Shown piece after piece: positions 17,684 through 27,325 of a DNA stretch of 64,000 bases (positions within the stretch are counted from its first letter, which is position 1; each line of letters opens with the position of its first letter). The notes under the pieces are model-generated. The model saw only the letters and a list, made by a program, of their open reading frames with translations. It was not told the DNA's origin and ran no database searches. The stretch spans positions 1 to 64,000 of the forward strand of contig NZ_VCMV01000009.1 of assembly GCF_008757455.1 (NCBI RefSeq), given 5' to 3'. A program made the position numbers and the translations under genes. This DNA comes from Microvirga brassicacearum. GTDB taxonomy: Bacteria > Pseudomonadota > Alphaproteobacteria > Rhizobiales > Beijerinckiaceae.

Positions 17684-18577
17684 ATGAAACTTGCATGTGT
17701 CCGCGTCGGGACTACGGAGCGGTCTGGAATTATCCGTGGAGACAAGGTTGTACTCTTACCACCGTCGAGTGGCGACCTCGTAGACCTTATCAACTTAGGG
17801 TTCGGTGCATTCACTGAACTGGAATCTGCTGCCAGTGAGTCTGTATCAGTTGAGGAGGCTCAGTTCCTGCCCCCGATCCGCCGGTTCCGCCGCGATGTAC
17901 TATGCACGGGTTGGAACTATTGGGACCACTTTGAAGAAGGTGTCGGCAAGCGCGACGGGCAGGAAGTCGAACGCCCAACGGCTCCCACGTTCTTCAATAA
18001 GGCTCCCAGCGCACTGGTCGGCGCGCGGGAAGATATTGCCTTTGATCTGCGTGTCTCACAAAAGTGGGATTACGAAGGCGAGATTGCAGTTATCATCGGC
18101 AAAGAAGGGCGGAGCATCCCCTCAGGTCGTGCGTCGGATTATATTTTTGGATATACTCTGGCCAATGATGTGTCTCAACGTGATCTCCAGCGTCGTCACG
18201 GTGGCCAATGGTTCAAAGGCAAGAGCATTGATCGAAGCACCCCGATCGGACCATTCCTTGTGACCGCCGACGAAATCGACCTTCCTTCAGTCAGACTGGA
18301 AACGTTTGTAAATGGCGAGAAGCGTCAGGACGCATTCGCTCAGCAGATGGCCTTTAACATCGGACAGATCATCGCAGAGCTGTCCTTCGGGATGACTCTG
18401 TATCCTGGTGATGTCATTCTGACTGGGACTCCCAGTGGTATCGGGATGGCGCACGACCCGCAGATTTTCCTAAAGAGCGGCGACGAGGTCGTCGTTCGCG
18501 GGACAGGTCTTGGAGAACTTCGCAATCGAGTTGTTGAAACAGATTTGTATGGCAGTTCGGACGTCGCGCTCGCATAG
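17684..18577 (+). CDS. Fumarylacetoacetate hydrolase-family protein
   Basis: A 297-residue FAH-fold enzyme. The metal site is visible in WDYEGEIAVIIGKEGR (two Glu) and the following ANDVSQRDLQ (Asp), with the Lys-bearing QWFKGKS segment. The C-terminal GDVILTGTPSGIG is a strong family signature. Members hydrolyse or decarboxylate 2,4-diketo acids, so it could cleave the product of the adjacent SDR enzymes. I choose ATG at 17684 because AGGATGGA precedes it and the family usually begins MKLA; an in-frame GTG lies 13 codons earlier. Confidence 0.92.
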   Translation: MKLACVRVGTTERSGIIRGDKVVLLPPSSGDLVDLINLGFGAFTELESAASESVSVEEAQFLPPIRRFRRDVLCTGWNYWDHFEEGVGKRDGQEVERPTAPTFFNKAPSALVGAREDIAFDLRVSQKWDYEGEIAVIIGKEGRSIPSGRASDYIFGYTLANDVSQRDLQRRHGGQWFKGKSIDRSTPIGPFLVTADEIDLPSVRLETFVNGEKRQDAFAQQMAFNIGQIIAELSFGMTLYPGDVILTGTPSGIGMAHDPQIFLKSGDEVVVRGTGLGELRNRVVETDLYGSSDVALA

Positions 18578-18588
18578 CGCGCTACATG

Positions 18589-18693
18589 TCATAGATGTTT
18601 AATGTTCGGCAATATCTCTGCCGAACTTAGACTTGCTGGAACTCCTGCCTGCGCCGTCAGACCTGCGCCAATTACAATTGCGTTCCATTGCAT
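18589..18693 (-). pseudogene. N-terminal scrap of an FAD/NAD(P)-binding oxidoreductase
   Basis: A 34-codon minus-strand frame begins MQWNAIVIGAGLTA and then runs into AGVPASLSSAEILPNI. The beginning is exactly how FAD-dependent oxidoreductases start (beta strand plus GxGxxx dinucleotide fold), yet the remaining 400 or so residues are absent. It looks like the relic of an internal deletion in a gene once placed between the FAH and NIPSNAP genes. Chance resemblance cannot be excluded. Confidence 0.35.
18604..18626. terminator. Hairpin between convergent genes, weak terminator candidate
   Basis: GTTCGGCA at 18604-18611 pairs perfectly with TGCCGAAC at 18619-18626 around a 7-base loop. It lies 27 bases after the FAH gene stop and before the convergent NIPSNAP gene. 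No T-run follows on the plus strand, so termination is uncertain. Confidence 0.35.
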
Positions 18694-18726
18694 CCTCACG
18701 TCATGATGTTTTTTGCGTGCCAACCC

Positions 18727-19041
18727 TTATCGGATTGGCGAGAAAGCAGTTGGAACGAGTAGTCGATTTTCCATCTTCACAATCAAAGGCGTGACGGCCG
18801 AGAGATAGTTCTGCCACTCGGGCTCTGCCGCCAGAGCCTCCCGACGCGAAATGCGTTCCTCGAACGAAGTGTAACCCCAAAGATGAACAAGCGTGCTGAG
18901 CGGACCCACTTCGCTAGTAAAATAGCCAAGTAAATTGCCCAGGACTCGCGTTTGTAAGTCGAGCGGGCCATTCGTGTATAGCGCGAGATAGGTCGGCAGC
19001 TTCCCTGCTGCAATAGTGTAGATGCGTTCTTCGATGAGCAT
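18727..19041 (-). CDS. NIPSNAP-family protein
   Basis: A 104-residue protein of the NIPSNAP (ferredoxin-like alpha/beta barrel) family. It begins with the typical IEERIYTIAAGKLPTYLALY and has the LVHLWGYTSFEERISRR segment near the middle. Function is unknown; in proteobacteria such genes often accompany dehydrogenase or TRAP catabolic clusters, as here. ATG at 19041 is preceded by AAGGAA. The frame stays open upstream, but that extension does not resemble the family. It is convergent with the FAH gene. Confidence 0.8.
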   Translation of the reverse strand: MLIEERIYTIAAGKLPTYLALYTNGPLDLQTRVLGNLLGYFTSEVGPLSTLVHLWGYTSFEERISRREALAAEPEWQNYLSAVTPLIVKMENRLLVPTAFSPIR

Positions 19042-19830
19042 CGTTAGTTCCTTCGAATCAAACCATTTGCACGACAGGAATGCGAGAGGTGCCAAGATGA
19101 TGGAGCTAACGCTATCGGCGCCAGATCTTGCCATGCCCCCGTCAAGCGCGTGTAGTATTACCAGTTGCGTCTGTCCATCCCGAGCAAGCTGTCGCATGCG
19201 TCTCGCTCGATTAAGCCATGCTGCCGAACGTAACGGCAAATTGCTCTGAACCCTGCATGGGTCTAGCCCGTGGTTCAGTGTTTGGAGCAGATCTAACCGT
19301 GATTGGAGCGCCGGTCAGGCGCGCATTGGGGCGACCGTCGTTGCCGAGGAGGCAGAGTGGAAAGTGCGTTCCGCTCCCTTCCAGGTCATGGGCACGAAGC
19401 TCTGGGGAATGCCACGTCCCAGACCCCAAAGGCTCACGTGGCCTGAGTGCGTGAGACCATCCGGCCTCGCGAACGGCACTTGGTGGAACCCTGGTGCAGA
19501 ACTAAACCACGGCTGATAGGGAAGGTCTCTTACGGGTCCAGTCGACATCGAGAGTTTACAATGAACGTCCGCTTTCCGCCTATACGCTGACCAAAGCAGT
19601 ACTTCGGACACGTGCCACGAGCGGTCATTGCGGCGCGCTTCTCTAATGTCTGGTTCGCGCCGCATTGCGGACGTTCGATGTACTTCCGGAATGTGCCAGG
19701 AGCGGACGTCTCAGCCGTGGAGAGAGCCGATCCCTAAATGGAAGCATACCGTGAATGGCTACGCGCCGTATCAGTGACGGTGTCACCTTTATCCCTTCGC
19801 CAAAGGGCTGCTTCGAGCAATGTCATTGAG
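19042..19830. other. 789-base stretch without a supported gene
   Basis: Several open frames of 60-120 codons exist on both strands, but none looks like a known protein and none has a convincing ribosome site. It separates the TRAP/SDR cluster from the TetR-controlled cluster. No inverted repeats marking an IS were found by eye. It may hold untranslated or degenerate sequence. Confidence 0.4.
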
Positions 19831-20415
19831 TCAAAACCACCTGTCTGATGCGATGGCCGACCAGCACATCGCCGCGATATTGTCGCGCTCTCCGGGAGTC
19901 AGTCTTGCTCCTGCGGCGCGATGCCATTTCAGTGTGTTGCGGATGCCGCCGCCGATGAACCCGCCCATGTCCTGTACTGGGAGGTTGCGCAGCACCCCGG
20001 CCGCTCGGGCATCCTCTATCAGCTTGTTGGTGAACGTCGTGACCGGTGCGAAGGCCCGCCGCAGTTCGTTGGCCGGAATCAACGGGACATTCGACAGATA
20101 TTCAAACAGGATAGCGCGATCGGGATCGGACCAGATGAAATCGATATAGTCGCCGATGTAGCGACGGATTCGCGCCTCGTGCGGGGTCGCCGGATCGTGC
20201 TCCACCACGAGCGCCGCGGCAACCGTTTGCGTCAGGCGCTCGTATACGCCCCAGATGAGATCGTCCTTGGATTTGAAATAGTTGTACAGCGAGCCGGTCG
20301 CGATTCCCGCCGTCGTCGCGATCTCGGCCATCGAGCACTGAAGACCGTTGCGCACGATGAGCTCAGCGGCGGCGGCCAGAATGCGTTCCCGCTTGTCCAC
20401 AACGATGCCGTCCAT
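19831..20415 (-). CDS. TetR/AcrR-family transcriptional regulator
   Basis: A 194-residue TetR-type repressor. The helix-turn-helix spans about 8-55 (MAEIATTAGIATGSLYNYFKSKDDLI), and a variable ligand domain follows. It is divergent from the phosphodiesterase/ABC operon. A perfect 18-bp palindrome sits 5-22 bases ahead of its start codon, so autorepression and control of the divergent operon are likely. Ligand unknown. Confidence 0.9.
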   Translation of the reverse strand: MDGIVVDKRERILAAAAELIVRNGLQCSMAEIATTAGIATGSLYNYFKSKDDLIWGVYERLTQTVAAALVVEHDPATPHEARIRRYIGDYIDFIWSDPDRAILFEYLSNVPLIPANELRRAFAPVTTFTNKLIEDARAAGVLRNLPVQDMGGFIGGGIRNTLKWHRAAGARLTPGERDNIAAMCWSAIASDRWF

Positions 20416-20419
20416 GGTC

Positions 20420-20437
20420 TGAATGAACCTTCATTCA
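20420..20437. promoter_or_regulatory. 18-bp perfect palindrome, probable TetR operator
   Basis: TGAATGAACCTTCATTCA at 20420-20437 consists of two 8-base inverted arms around CC. The TGAATGA half-site is typical of TetR/AcrR-type operators. It lies immediately upstream of the tetR-type start and in the shared promoter region of the divergent operon beginning at 20539. Confidence 0.75.
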
Positions 20438-20538
20438 CCTGTCACAAAGACTAAGTAGCGGTAGCTCCGTTCTCGCGCAAGAGCCATCCGGACATAGCGG
20501 CCCGATGGTTGTTGCCCCCTCGAAAGGAGCCGCGCGCC

Positions 20539-21435
20539 ATGCCGGATGCTTACCCGACCTTTGTTCATCTGACCGACCTCCACATAGGAAATCCGGCCGT
20601 CGAGGACGATCACCTCTATTCGGACACCGCGACCACACTTCGCAGTATTCTGGCCGAGGTGAAGATGCTGGTGCCTGCGCCGCGCTTCATCGTCGCCAGC
20701 GGCGATCTCACCAATCGAGGCGATGCGGGCAGCTACGAACAGCTGAAGTCGATCATGGCCGAGGCCGATCTCGGCATTCCGATCTTGTACGCGCTCGGCA
20801 ATCACGACAAGCGTGCCGGCTTCTACTCGGCGATGCTCGACCGCACCGGCGATCTCGACAAGCCCTACGACCACGCGGCGGTGATCGACGGCATCCACAT
20901 CGTCGTCCTCGACAGCAGTGTGCCCTTCAAGATCGGCGGCCATTTTGAGCCGGGTCAGATCGAATGGCTGACGGCCGAACTCGACCAGCATCCGGACGTG
21001 CCGAAGCTGATCGTCATCCATCATGCACCGGCGCTCGACACCGAGCACCCGGATCTCGAATGGGAGTCGCTGTCGTTTGTCGATACCGAGCGTCTGCGCG
21101 TTGCCCTCGAAGGGCGAAACGTGATCGGCGTGCTTTCTGGTCACATCCACTTCGACCGCGTCAGCAACTGGCACGGCATCCCGGTGGTCGTCGGCATCGG
21201 CCAGCATGCTGCGACCGACGTGCTCTACCTGCACGAGGGCCTGCGCATGCTGTCGGGTGCCTCCTTCGCCGTCGGCACGGTGCGCCCCTCGGGGCTGACC
21301 ATCTCCTTCATTCCGCAACCTTCGGAGCGGCGTGAACTGAAGGTCCACACCTTCGCTGGCATGGCCGAGATCATCAAACGCTACGAGACGGAGGCTGCTA
21401 CTGCTGCTGCAGTCTCCGCCATCGCCGCAGAATAA
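20539..21435 (+). CDS. Calcineurin-like metallophosphodiesterase (Icc/CpdA/GpdQ class)
   Basis: A 298-residue binuclear metallophosphoesterase. All family motifs are present in order: HLTDLHIG (Asp13, His15), ASGDLTNRGD, GNHDKR, IVIHHAP and GHIHFD. Class III cyclic-nucleotide phosphodiesterases and glycerophosphodiesterase GpdQ share this layout. No signal peptide is seen, so it acts in the cytoplasm. It is the first gene of an operon with an Ugp-like ABC importer, which suggests cleavage of an imported phosphodiester such as a glycerophosphodiester. This is inference. The ATG at 20539 has AAGGAG ten bases upstream. Confidence 0.88.
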   Translation: MPDAYPTFVHLTDLHIGNPAVEDDHLYSDTATTLRSILAEVKMLVPAPRFIVASGDLTNRGDAGSYEQLKSIMAEADLGIPILYALGNHDKRAGFYSAMLDRTGDLDKPYDHAAVIDGIHIVVLDSSVPFKIGGHFEPGQIEWLTAELDQHPDVPKLIVIHHAPALDTEHPDLEWESLSFVDTERLRVALEGRNVIGVLSGHIHFDRVSNWHGIPVVVGIGQHAATDVLYLHEGLRMLSGASFAVGTVRPSGLTISFIPQPSERRELKVHTFAGMAEIIKRYETEAATAAAVSAIAAE

Positions 21436-21451
21436 TTCCGGAGATACACCG

Positions 21452-22756
21452 ATGAACCGCAAGACCTTTCTGACCGGTGCACTCGCGCTGCTTGCCACAG
21501 GCGTCGCCTATCCGGCGCTCGGCCAATCCATTCCGGCGACCGTCGATCAGCCAGTGACGATCAGCTATTACAACTACAATCTCGCGTCGGCCGGCAACGG
21601 CGCAGAGGCGACGAAACGGCTCATCGCCAAGTTCGAGGCCGCCAACCCGAACATCAAGGTGAAGGGTGTCGGCGCCAGCTCGGCCGACATCACCAGCCGC
21701 ATCCAGGCCGATGTCGCCGCCGGTCGCATTCCCGACGTTGTGCAGATGGTGTTTTCCGATCTGGAATTCACCGTGGACAATCTCGGCGCCGCAGCGCTCG
21801 AGCAAATCGTGCCAGAGACGGAACTCAAGGCGCATTTCGAGGGCATTTCGCCAAACGGCCTCCAGCTCGGCGTGTTGAACGGCAAAACTTACGGGCTTGC
21901 CTATACTTTCTCGACACCCGTTCTGTTCTACAACGCCGATCTGTTCAAGGCAGCAGGCCTCGATCCAGACAATCCGCCCAAGACCTGGGCCGAGGTCAAG
22001 GCAGCAGGGCTCGCTATCACGAAGAAGACAAAGGCCGAGGGTATTGCGACCGGCATCTTCGGACCCTCCGCCGGCGACTGGTTGTTCCAGGGCGTGCTTC
22101 GTTCGAACAACGGAAGTCTGATGTCTCCCGATCGCAAGACCCTGGCCTTCGCGGAGCCTGCATCGGTCGAGGCAGTCGCCATGCTGCGCGATCTCTATGA
22201 CAGCGGCGCCTACACCAACCTCGACATCACGGCGGCCATGGAAGCAATGGCTTCGGGCAACGTCGGGATGTATCTCCAGACCTCCGCAATACAGGGCTTC
22301 CTGGTGAAAGGCTCGCAAGGCAAATTCGACTTGCGCGCTTCGACCATGCCGCGCTTTGGCGATAAGCCCCAACGGCCGAACAATTCCGGAAGTGCGCTGG
22401 TGATCCTGAGCCGAGACCCGCTGAAGCGGCGCGCCGCCTGGGAACTCATGAAGTTCATGACATCCAAGGAAGCCTACACGGTTATCACCTCGGAGATTGG
22501 CTACCTGCCTCTGCGCGCCGACATCGTCGAGGACCCGAAATATCTTGGTAATTGGGTGAAGGAACACCCGCTGATCCAGCCGAACCTTGAGCAGCTCAGG
22601 ATGCTCGAGCGGTGGGAGTCCTTCCCAGGTCCAAACTATCGGCAGATCCAGAAAACCATGATGGAAGGCGCCGAGATGGCTGTCTTCGGCGGCACGGATC
22701 CGGCTGCGGCGATGCAGGCGGCGCAGAAGTCCGCACAGGCGATGATGCCGAAGTGA
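21452..22756 (+). CDS. ABC transporter substrate-binding protein, family 1 (UgpB-like)
   Basis: A 434-residue periplasmic binding protein with a Sec signal (about 1-24, ending in ALG). It has the family-1 features IAKFEAANPNIKVK, IPDVVQMVFSD and GLAYTFSTPVLFYNADLFKAAGLDP. The last is the sugar/glycerol-3-phosphate binding-protein signature. The context (phosphodiesterase, tyrosine phosphatase) fits a phosphorylated polyol ligand like that of UgpB, but no binding residue proves it. It starts 16 bases after the phosphodiesterase gene. Confidence 0.9.
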   Translation: MNRKTFLTGALALLATGVAYPALGQSIPATVDQPVTISYYNYNLASAGNGAEATKRLIAKFEAANPNIKVKGVGASSADITSRIQADVAAGRIPDVVQMVFSDLEFTVDNLGAAALEQIVPETELKAHFEGISPNGLQLGVLNGKTYGLAYTFSTPVLFYNADLFKAAGLDPDNPPKTWAEVKAAGLAITKKTKAEGIATGIFGPSAGDWLFQGVLRSNNGSLMSPDRKTLAFAEPASVEAVAMLRDLYDSGAYTNLDITAAMEAMASGNVGMYLQTSAIQGFLVKGSQGKFDLRASTMPRFGDKPQRPNNSGSALVILSRDPLKRRAAWELMKFMTSKEAYTVITSEIGYLPLRADIVEDPKYLGNWVKEHPLIQPNLEQLRMLERWESFPGPNYRQIQKTMMEGAEMAVFGGTDPAAAMQAAQKSAQAMMPK

Positions 22757-22866
22757 TGCGAGACGCGAACCGGCCCTGTGCACCGCAGGGGATGCGGGGC
22801 CGGCTTTGGCAAAACGGCGATATCCGAGGCCTTCGGCCGACGAGCAGCAGGATTCGAGGATTGCAG

Positions 22867-23799
22867 ATGTCTGAAGCCGCTCTGAGCACCCATGGTGGCA
22901 CTGTTCGACGCCGCCGAATGGACAACTGGCGCGTCACGCCCTGGCTCTACCTTGCGCCAGCGGTTCTGACCCTCGCGATCTGGATCTATTGGCCGCTCAT
23001 CGACGCTTCTCGGCTGAGCTTCTACGAATGGAACATGCTACCGACCACACCGCAGACCTATGTCGGTTGGCAGAATTACATCAACATATTCGCACTGCCG
23101 AAATTCTGGCAGGCATTGTGGAACACCGGCATCTACATCATCGGCCTGCTGCCGATCGCCGTTCTCATTCCGCTCGCCATCGCGATCTACACGCATGACC
23201 TGCCGGCTCGCGCGCGCAACTTCTATCGTGCCATCATCTTCGTGCCGATGATCATCGCCCCAGTCGTCGCAGCTGCGGTCTGGCGCTGGCTGCTCGATCC
23301 CGGCCACGGCATGGTCAACGAGGCGATTACGCTGTTCGGATTCCGCCCCGTCCGCTTCCTGCAGGACCCGAAGATCGCGATCTGGACGATCATCGTCATC
23401 ACCGGATGGAAGCTGATCGGATTCTCGACGCTGATCCTCTCCGCTGCCAATGCCAACATCAATCCGTCGTTGGTCGAGGCGGCGCGGATGGACGGGGCCT
23501 CGAAGTGGGAGATCGTCCGCGATATCCGCCTGCCGCTCCTGCGCTCAACGGTGCTCTTCCTCGTGCTGATGACGATCTTGCTCGGGGCGCAGTGGAGTTT
23601 CGCCTACATCCATGTGCTGACTGGCGGCGGCCCGCTCGGCGCGACCACCAATATCTTCTACATCCTCTGGGATTTTGGCTTCTCCAGTCTGTCGGTGGGG
23701 TGGAGCTCTGCAGCCGCCGTCATCCTCTTCCTCGGCTTTGGCGTGGTGGCCTTTGTGCTCTTCCGCCTGATGGATAGGTATTCGTTCCATGACAATTGA
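22867..23799 (+). CDS. CUT1-type ABC transporter permease (UgpA/MalF-like)
   Basis: A 310-residue membrane protein with about six segments. The EAA motif near EAARMDGASKWEIVRDIRLP is the ATPase contact of CUT1 permeases, and WPLIDASRLSFYEWN is typical of the N-terminal region. I place the start at ATG 22867; the frame is open for 85 codons upstream but that part is non-conserved and overlaps the binding-protein gene. It forms the channel with the next gene. Confidence 0.9.
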   Translation: MSEAALSTHGGTVRRRRMDNWRVTPWLYLAPAVLTLAIWIYWPLIDASRLSFYEWNMLPTTPQTYVGWQNYINIFALPKFWQALWNTGIYIIGLLPIAVLIPLAIAIYTHDLPARARNFYRAIIFVPMIIAPVVAAAVWRWLLDPGHGMVNEAITLFGFRPVRFLQDPKIAIWTIIVITGWKLIGFSTLILSAANANINPSLVEAARMDGASKWEIVRDIRLPLLRSTVLFLVLMTILLGAQWSFAYIHVLTGGGPLGATTNIFYILWDFGFSSLSVGWSSAAAVILFLGFGVVAFVLFRLMDRYSFHDN

Positions 23800-24670
23800 T
23801 GCGGCAGCCTTTGCTCCCTCCATACCCGCCATAAGCATTGCTCGACCTACGAAACGCGGTGCAACCGGGCTCAACAAATCCGTGGGCCATTTGGTGATGG
23901 CCGTACTCGCAATCTTCTGCCTGTTCCCGGTCTACTGGATGATCGTCACGTCCTTGCGGCCGGCAAACGAAGTCTTCGATACCAGTCTGTGGCCAACCGC
24001 CGCCTCGCTCGACAACTATGTCTACGCACTCAATGCTATCCCGATCATCGAGATGCTGGGCAACACGCTGCTCGTCTCGGCGGTAGTCACGGTGGTGCAG
24101 CTCTTCACCGGCCTGCTCGCTGCCTACGCTTTCGCGCGCTGGCGCTTTCCGTTCGACAAGCTGACCTACACGCTGATCGCTCTCACCTGGCTCGTGCCTT
24201 TCCAGGTCGTAATGATCCCGAACTACCTGCTGGTAGCCGATCTCGGCCTGCTCGACAGTCTCGCCGCGCTCATCCTGCCGCACTTCGCGGCAGCACTCGC
24301 CATCCTGATGCTGGCACAAGCCATGCGTTCCTTTCCACGGGAAGTCCTGGAAGCAGCGCGAATGGACGGCGCCAAGAGCTGGCGAATCCTGTGGGAGGTG
24401 ATTGCGCCGAACCTGCGCGGCACGATTGCGTCGCTGACAATCCTCATCTTCATCTCGACATGGAACGAGTATTTCTGGCCGCTGCTGCTCTCCCGGACAC
24501 CGGAGAACAGCGTCATCCAGATCGGCATTCAGATGTTCATGACCTCGGAAGGTACCCAGTGGGGGCCGCTGATGGCGGCCTCGACGATGGCCAGCTTGCC
24601 GATCCTCCTTCTCTATGTCGGCCTGCAGCGGCAGGTGATTCAGTCCTTCATGAAATCGGGAATTCGCTGA
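23789..24670 (+). CDS. CUT1-type ABC transporter permease (UgpE/MalG-like)
   Basis: A 293-residue membrane protein with six segments. It has the MalG/UgpE-type FPVYWMIVTSLRP near the N-terminus and an EAA loop at EAARMDGAKSWRILWEVIAP. Its start overlaps the previous permease by 11 bases and its stop overlaps the phosphatase start (TGATG), indicating one tightly coupled operon. It is the second half of the membrane channel. Confidence 0.92.
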   Translation: MTIDAAAFAPSIPAISIARPTKRGATGLNKSVGHLVMAVLAIFCLFPVYWMIVTSLRPANEVFDTSLWPTAASLDNYVYALNAIPIIEMLGNTLLVSAVVTVVQLFTGLLAAYAFARWRFPFDKLTYTLIALTWLVPFQVVMIPNYLLVADLGLLDSLAALILPHFAAALAILMLAQAMRSFPREVLEAARMDGAKSWRILWEVIAPNLRGTIASLTILIFISTWNEYFWPLLLSRTPENSVIQIGIQMFMTSEGTQWGPLMAASTMASLPILLLYVGLQRQVIQSFMKSGIR

Positions 24671-25406
24671 TGCAACCACAATACCAGCGCCATTTGGCCG
24701 TCGACGGAACCTTTAACATCCGCGATCTCGGCGGTTACGCCATTGCCACGGGCGAGACCCGCTGGCGACGCGTCCTGCGCGCCGACGGGCTGCATCGCCT
24801 CGACCATGCGGGCATGGCTGTGCTGACGGCGGAAGGCGTCACCACAATCATCGATCTGCGCCACGGCCACGAGCTTGAAACGCAACCCAATCCGTTCAGC
24901 ACCAATCCGGCGGTGCAGTACCACCACGTGTCGCTATTCGATCAGCTCGCTCCCTCGGCGATGGCAGGCGATGATGTGCTCTACGACCTCTATGTCCAGG
25001 CCTTGACCAGCCGACAGGGCGCGATTGCGCAGGTTCTGACGGTGATCGCCAATGCGCCCGACGGAGTCGTGCTCTTTCATTGCACCGCAGGAAAGGATCG
25101 GACAGGCATCGTGTCCGCACTGATGCTGGCGGTCGCCGGTGTGGAGACCGCGATCATCCTGGAAGACTACGCCATGACCAAGACGCGGATCGCACCGATG
25201 ATCGACGAGATCCTCGAAGGCGCGGCCACCCGTGGGGTCGATGTCGAGACCTTCATGCCGCTGCTCGCCTGTGAGCCCGAGACCATGGCGGCGACCATCG
25301 CCCATGTCATCGGGTCCTATGGCTCGGCCGAAGCCTACCTCGAAACAATCGGCCTTGCTCCCCAAACCATCGATCGCCTCAGGTCGCGCCTTGTGGAGGA
25401 TGTCTG

Positions 25407-25407
<1 letters not shown>
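24670..25407 (+). CDS. Tyrosine-protein-phosphatase-family protein (PTP, DSP-like)
   Basis: A 245-residue phosphatase with the Cys-X5-Arg loop HCTAGKDRTG (Cys138, Arg144) and the N-terminal FNIRDLGGY motif that defines the bacterial protein-tyrosine/lipid phosphatase family. Members remove phosphate from tyrosine or phosphoinositides. Inside an importer operon with a phosphodiesterase, it may instead dephosphorylate the imported compound. ATG at 24670 overlaps the upstream stop, and its stop overlaps the ATPase start by one base. Confidence 0.9.
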
Positions 25408-26546
<1,139 letters not shown>

Positions 26547-27147
26547 CAGAGATCCATCGCGGACCCAAACGGCAGTAAATTTCGATCCAACAAGTACCTC
26601 TGTGTCCTGACGGATCCGGCGATAATCGCCGTTTGGCACTTTTTCTGTCTTTAGTCGGAACCTCGGACAGAGCCTTCTTATGTGCAATCCATGCGCCTTT
26701 CGCGGCTTGTGCCATCGGTTGAAAAGCGAATGAGCATGTCGTCGTGTCGGTAGACCTCGCCAGGCCTCGGTACGGGCGAAGGAAAGCGGTCAGCAAGCGT
26801 TGAAATGTTCACGCCACAGGAATCTTGGTGCGCCGCTGCTGTGATCGGGCAATTCGGCTGTTGGGCGGGATCCGCGAAGGTGTCTGTTCAATATCGTGAT
26901 GCTCAAGCGCCGGCAGTCAAAGCACCGGGCCTCGACATACCGAACAAGAAAACACCTGCGATTTCATGTCCGATCGCACAGGGGCTCCAGACCAACCAGC
27001 CAATGGTTGGCCCCACTTGGACGTCCATCGGTGCATCAAGCCTTGCCGGGGCGGCCTGCGACTGCTCTAACAAAATCATTAGTAGAGCCGCCGCATACTT
27101 TCCCATTATGTGTTCCCAATGTGCAACGCGCTGCCCCGGCAAATGCC
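26547..27147. other. Scar region without a supported gene
   Basis: This 600-base region separates two unrelated operons. A small hairpin (CGGCG, ATAAT, CGCCG at 26617-26631) follows the ATPase gene and could act as a weak terminator. Open frames on both strands carry no motif I recognise. Together with the cut LysR gene next to it and the odd ATPase tail, it looks like rearrangement debris. Confidence 0.4.
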
Positions 27148-27325
27148 ATGCTCAAGCGTGAACTCCGGCACAAGCATATCGAGATATTTCGTGCCGTCAT
27201 TCGAAGCGGCAGTGTAACGGGCGCCAGGCGCCTGCTCGGTATCACTCAGCCAGGGGTCAGCAAGCTCCTGAGCCAGACTGAAGAACTGTGTGGATTCAGC
27301 CTCTTCGTCCTCTTTGAGCCGACGG
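27148..27325 (+). pseudogene. LysR-family regulator, N-terminal fragment
   Basis: From ATG 27148 the frame gives LRHKHIEIFRAVIRSGSVT, ARRLLGITQPGVSKLL and TEELCGFSLF, which is a LysR-type helix-turn-helix. After about 55 residues the resemblance stops exactly where the convergent histidine-phosphatase gene begins, and the frame ends at 27369. The whole effector domain is missing, so this is a truncated pseudogene cut during joining of the two regions. Confidence 0.75.

Noticed and set aside
19211-19429. 72-codon minus-strand frame in the long gene-free region
   Set aside because: Codon use and sequence are not protein-like to me, and no ribosome site precedes it. It may be a recurrent spurious frame of rhizobial intergenic DNA.
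20431-21498. Minus-strand open frame of 355 codons opposite the metallophosphodiesterase
   Set aside because: All metallophosphoesterase motifs are on the plus strand; the opposite frame is a shadow.
21398-22783. Minus-strand open frame of 461 codons opposite the family-1 binding protein
   Set aside because: The plus strand encodes a clear binding protein with a signal peptide. The antisense frame has no recognisable domain.
26805-27161. 118-codon plus-strand frame ahead of the LysR fragment
   Set aside because: Cys/Pro-rich composition without a domain, inside a rearrangement scar and overlapping the LysR start.
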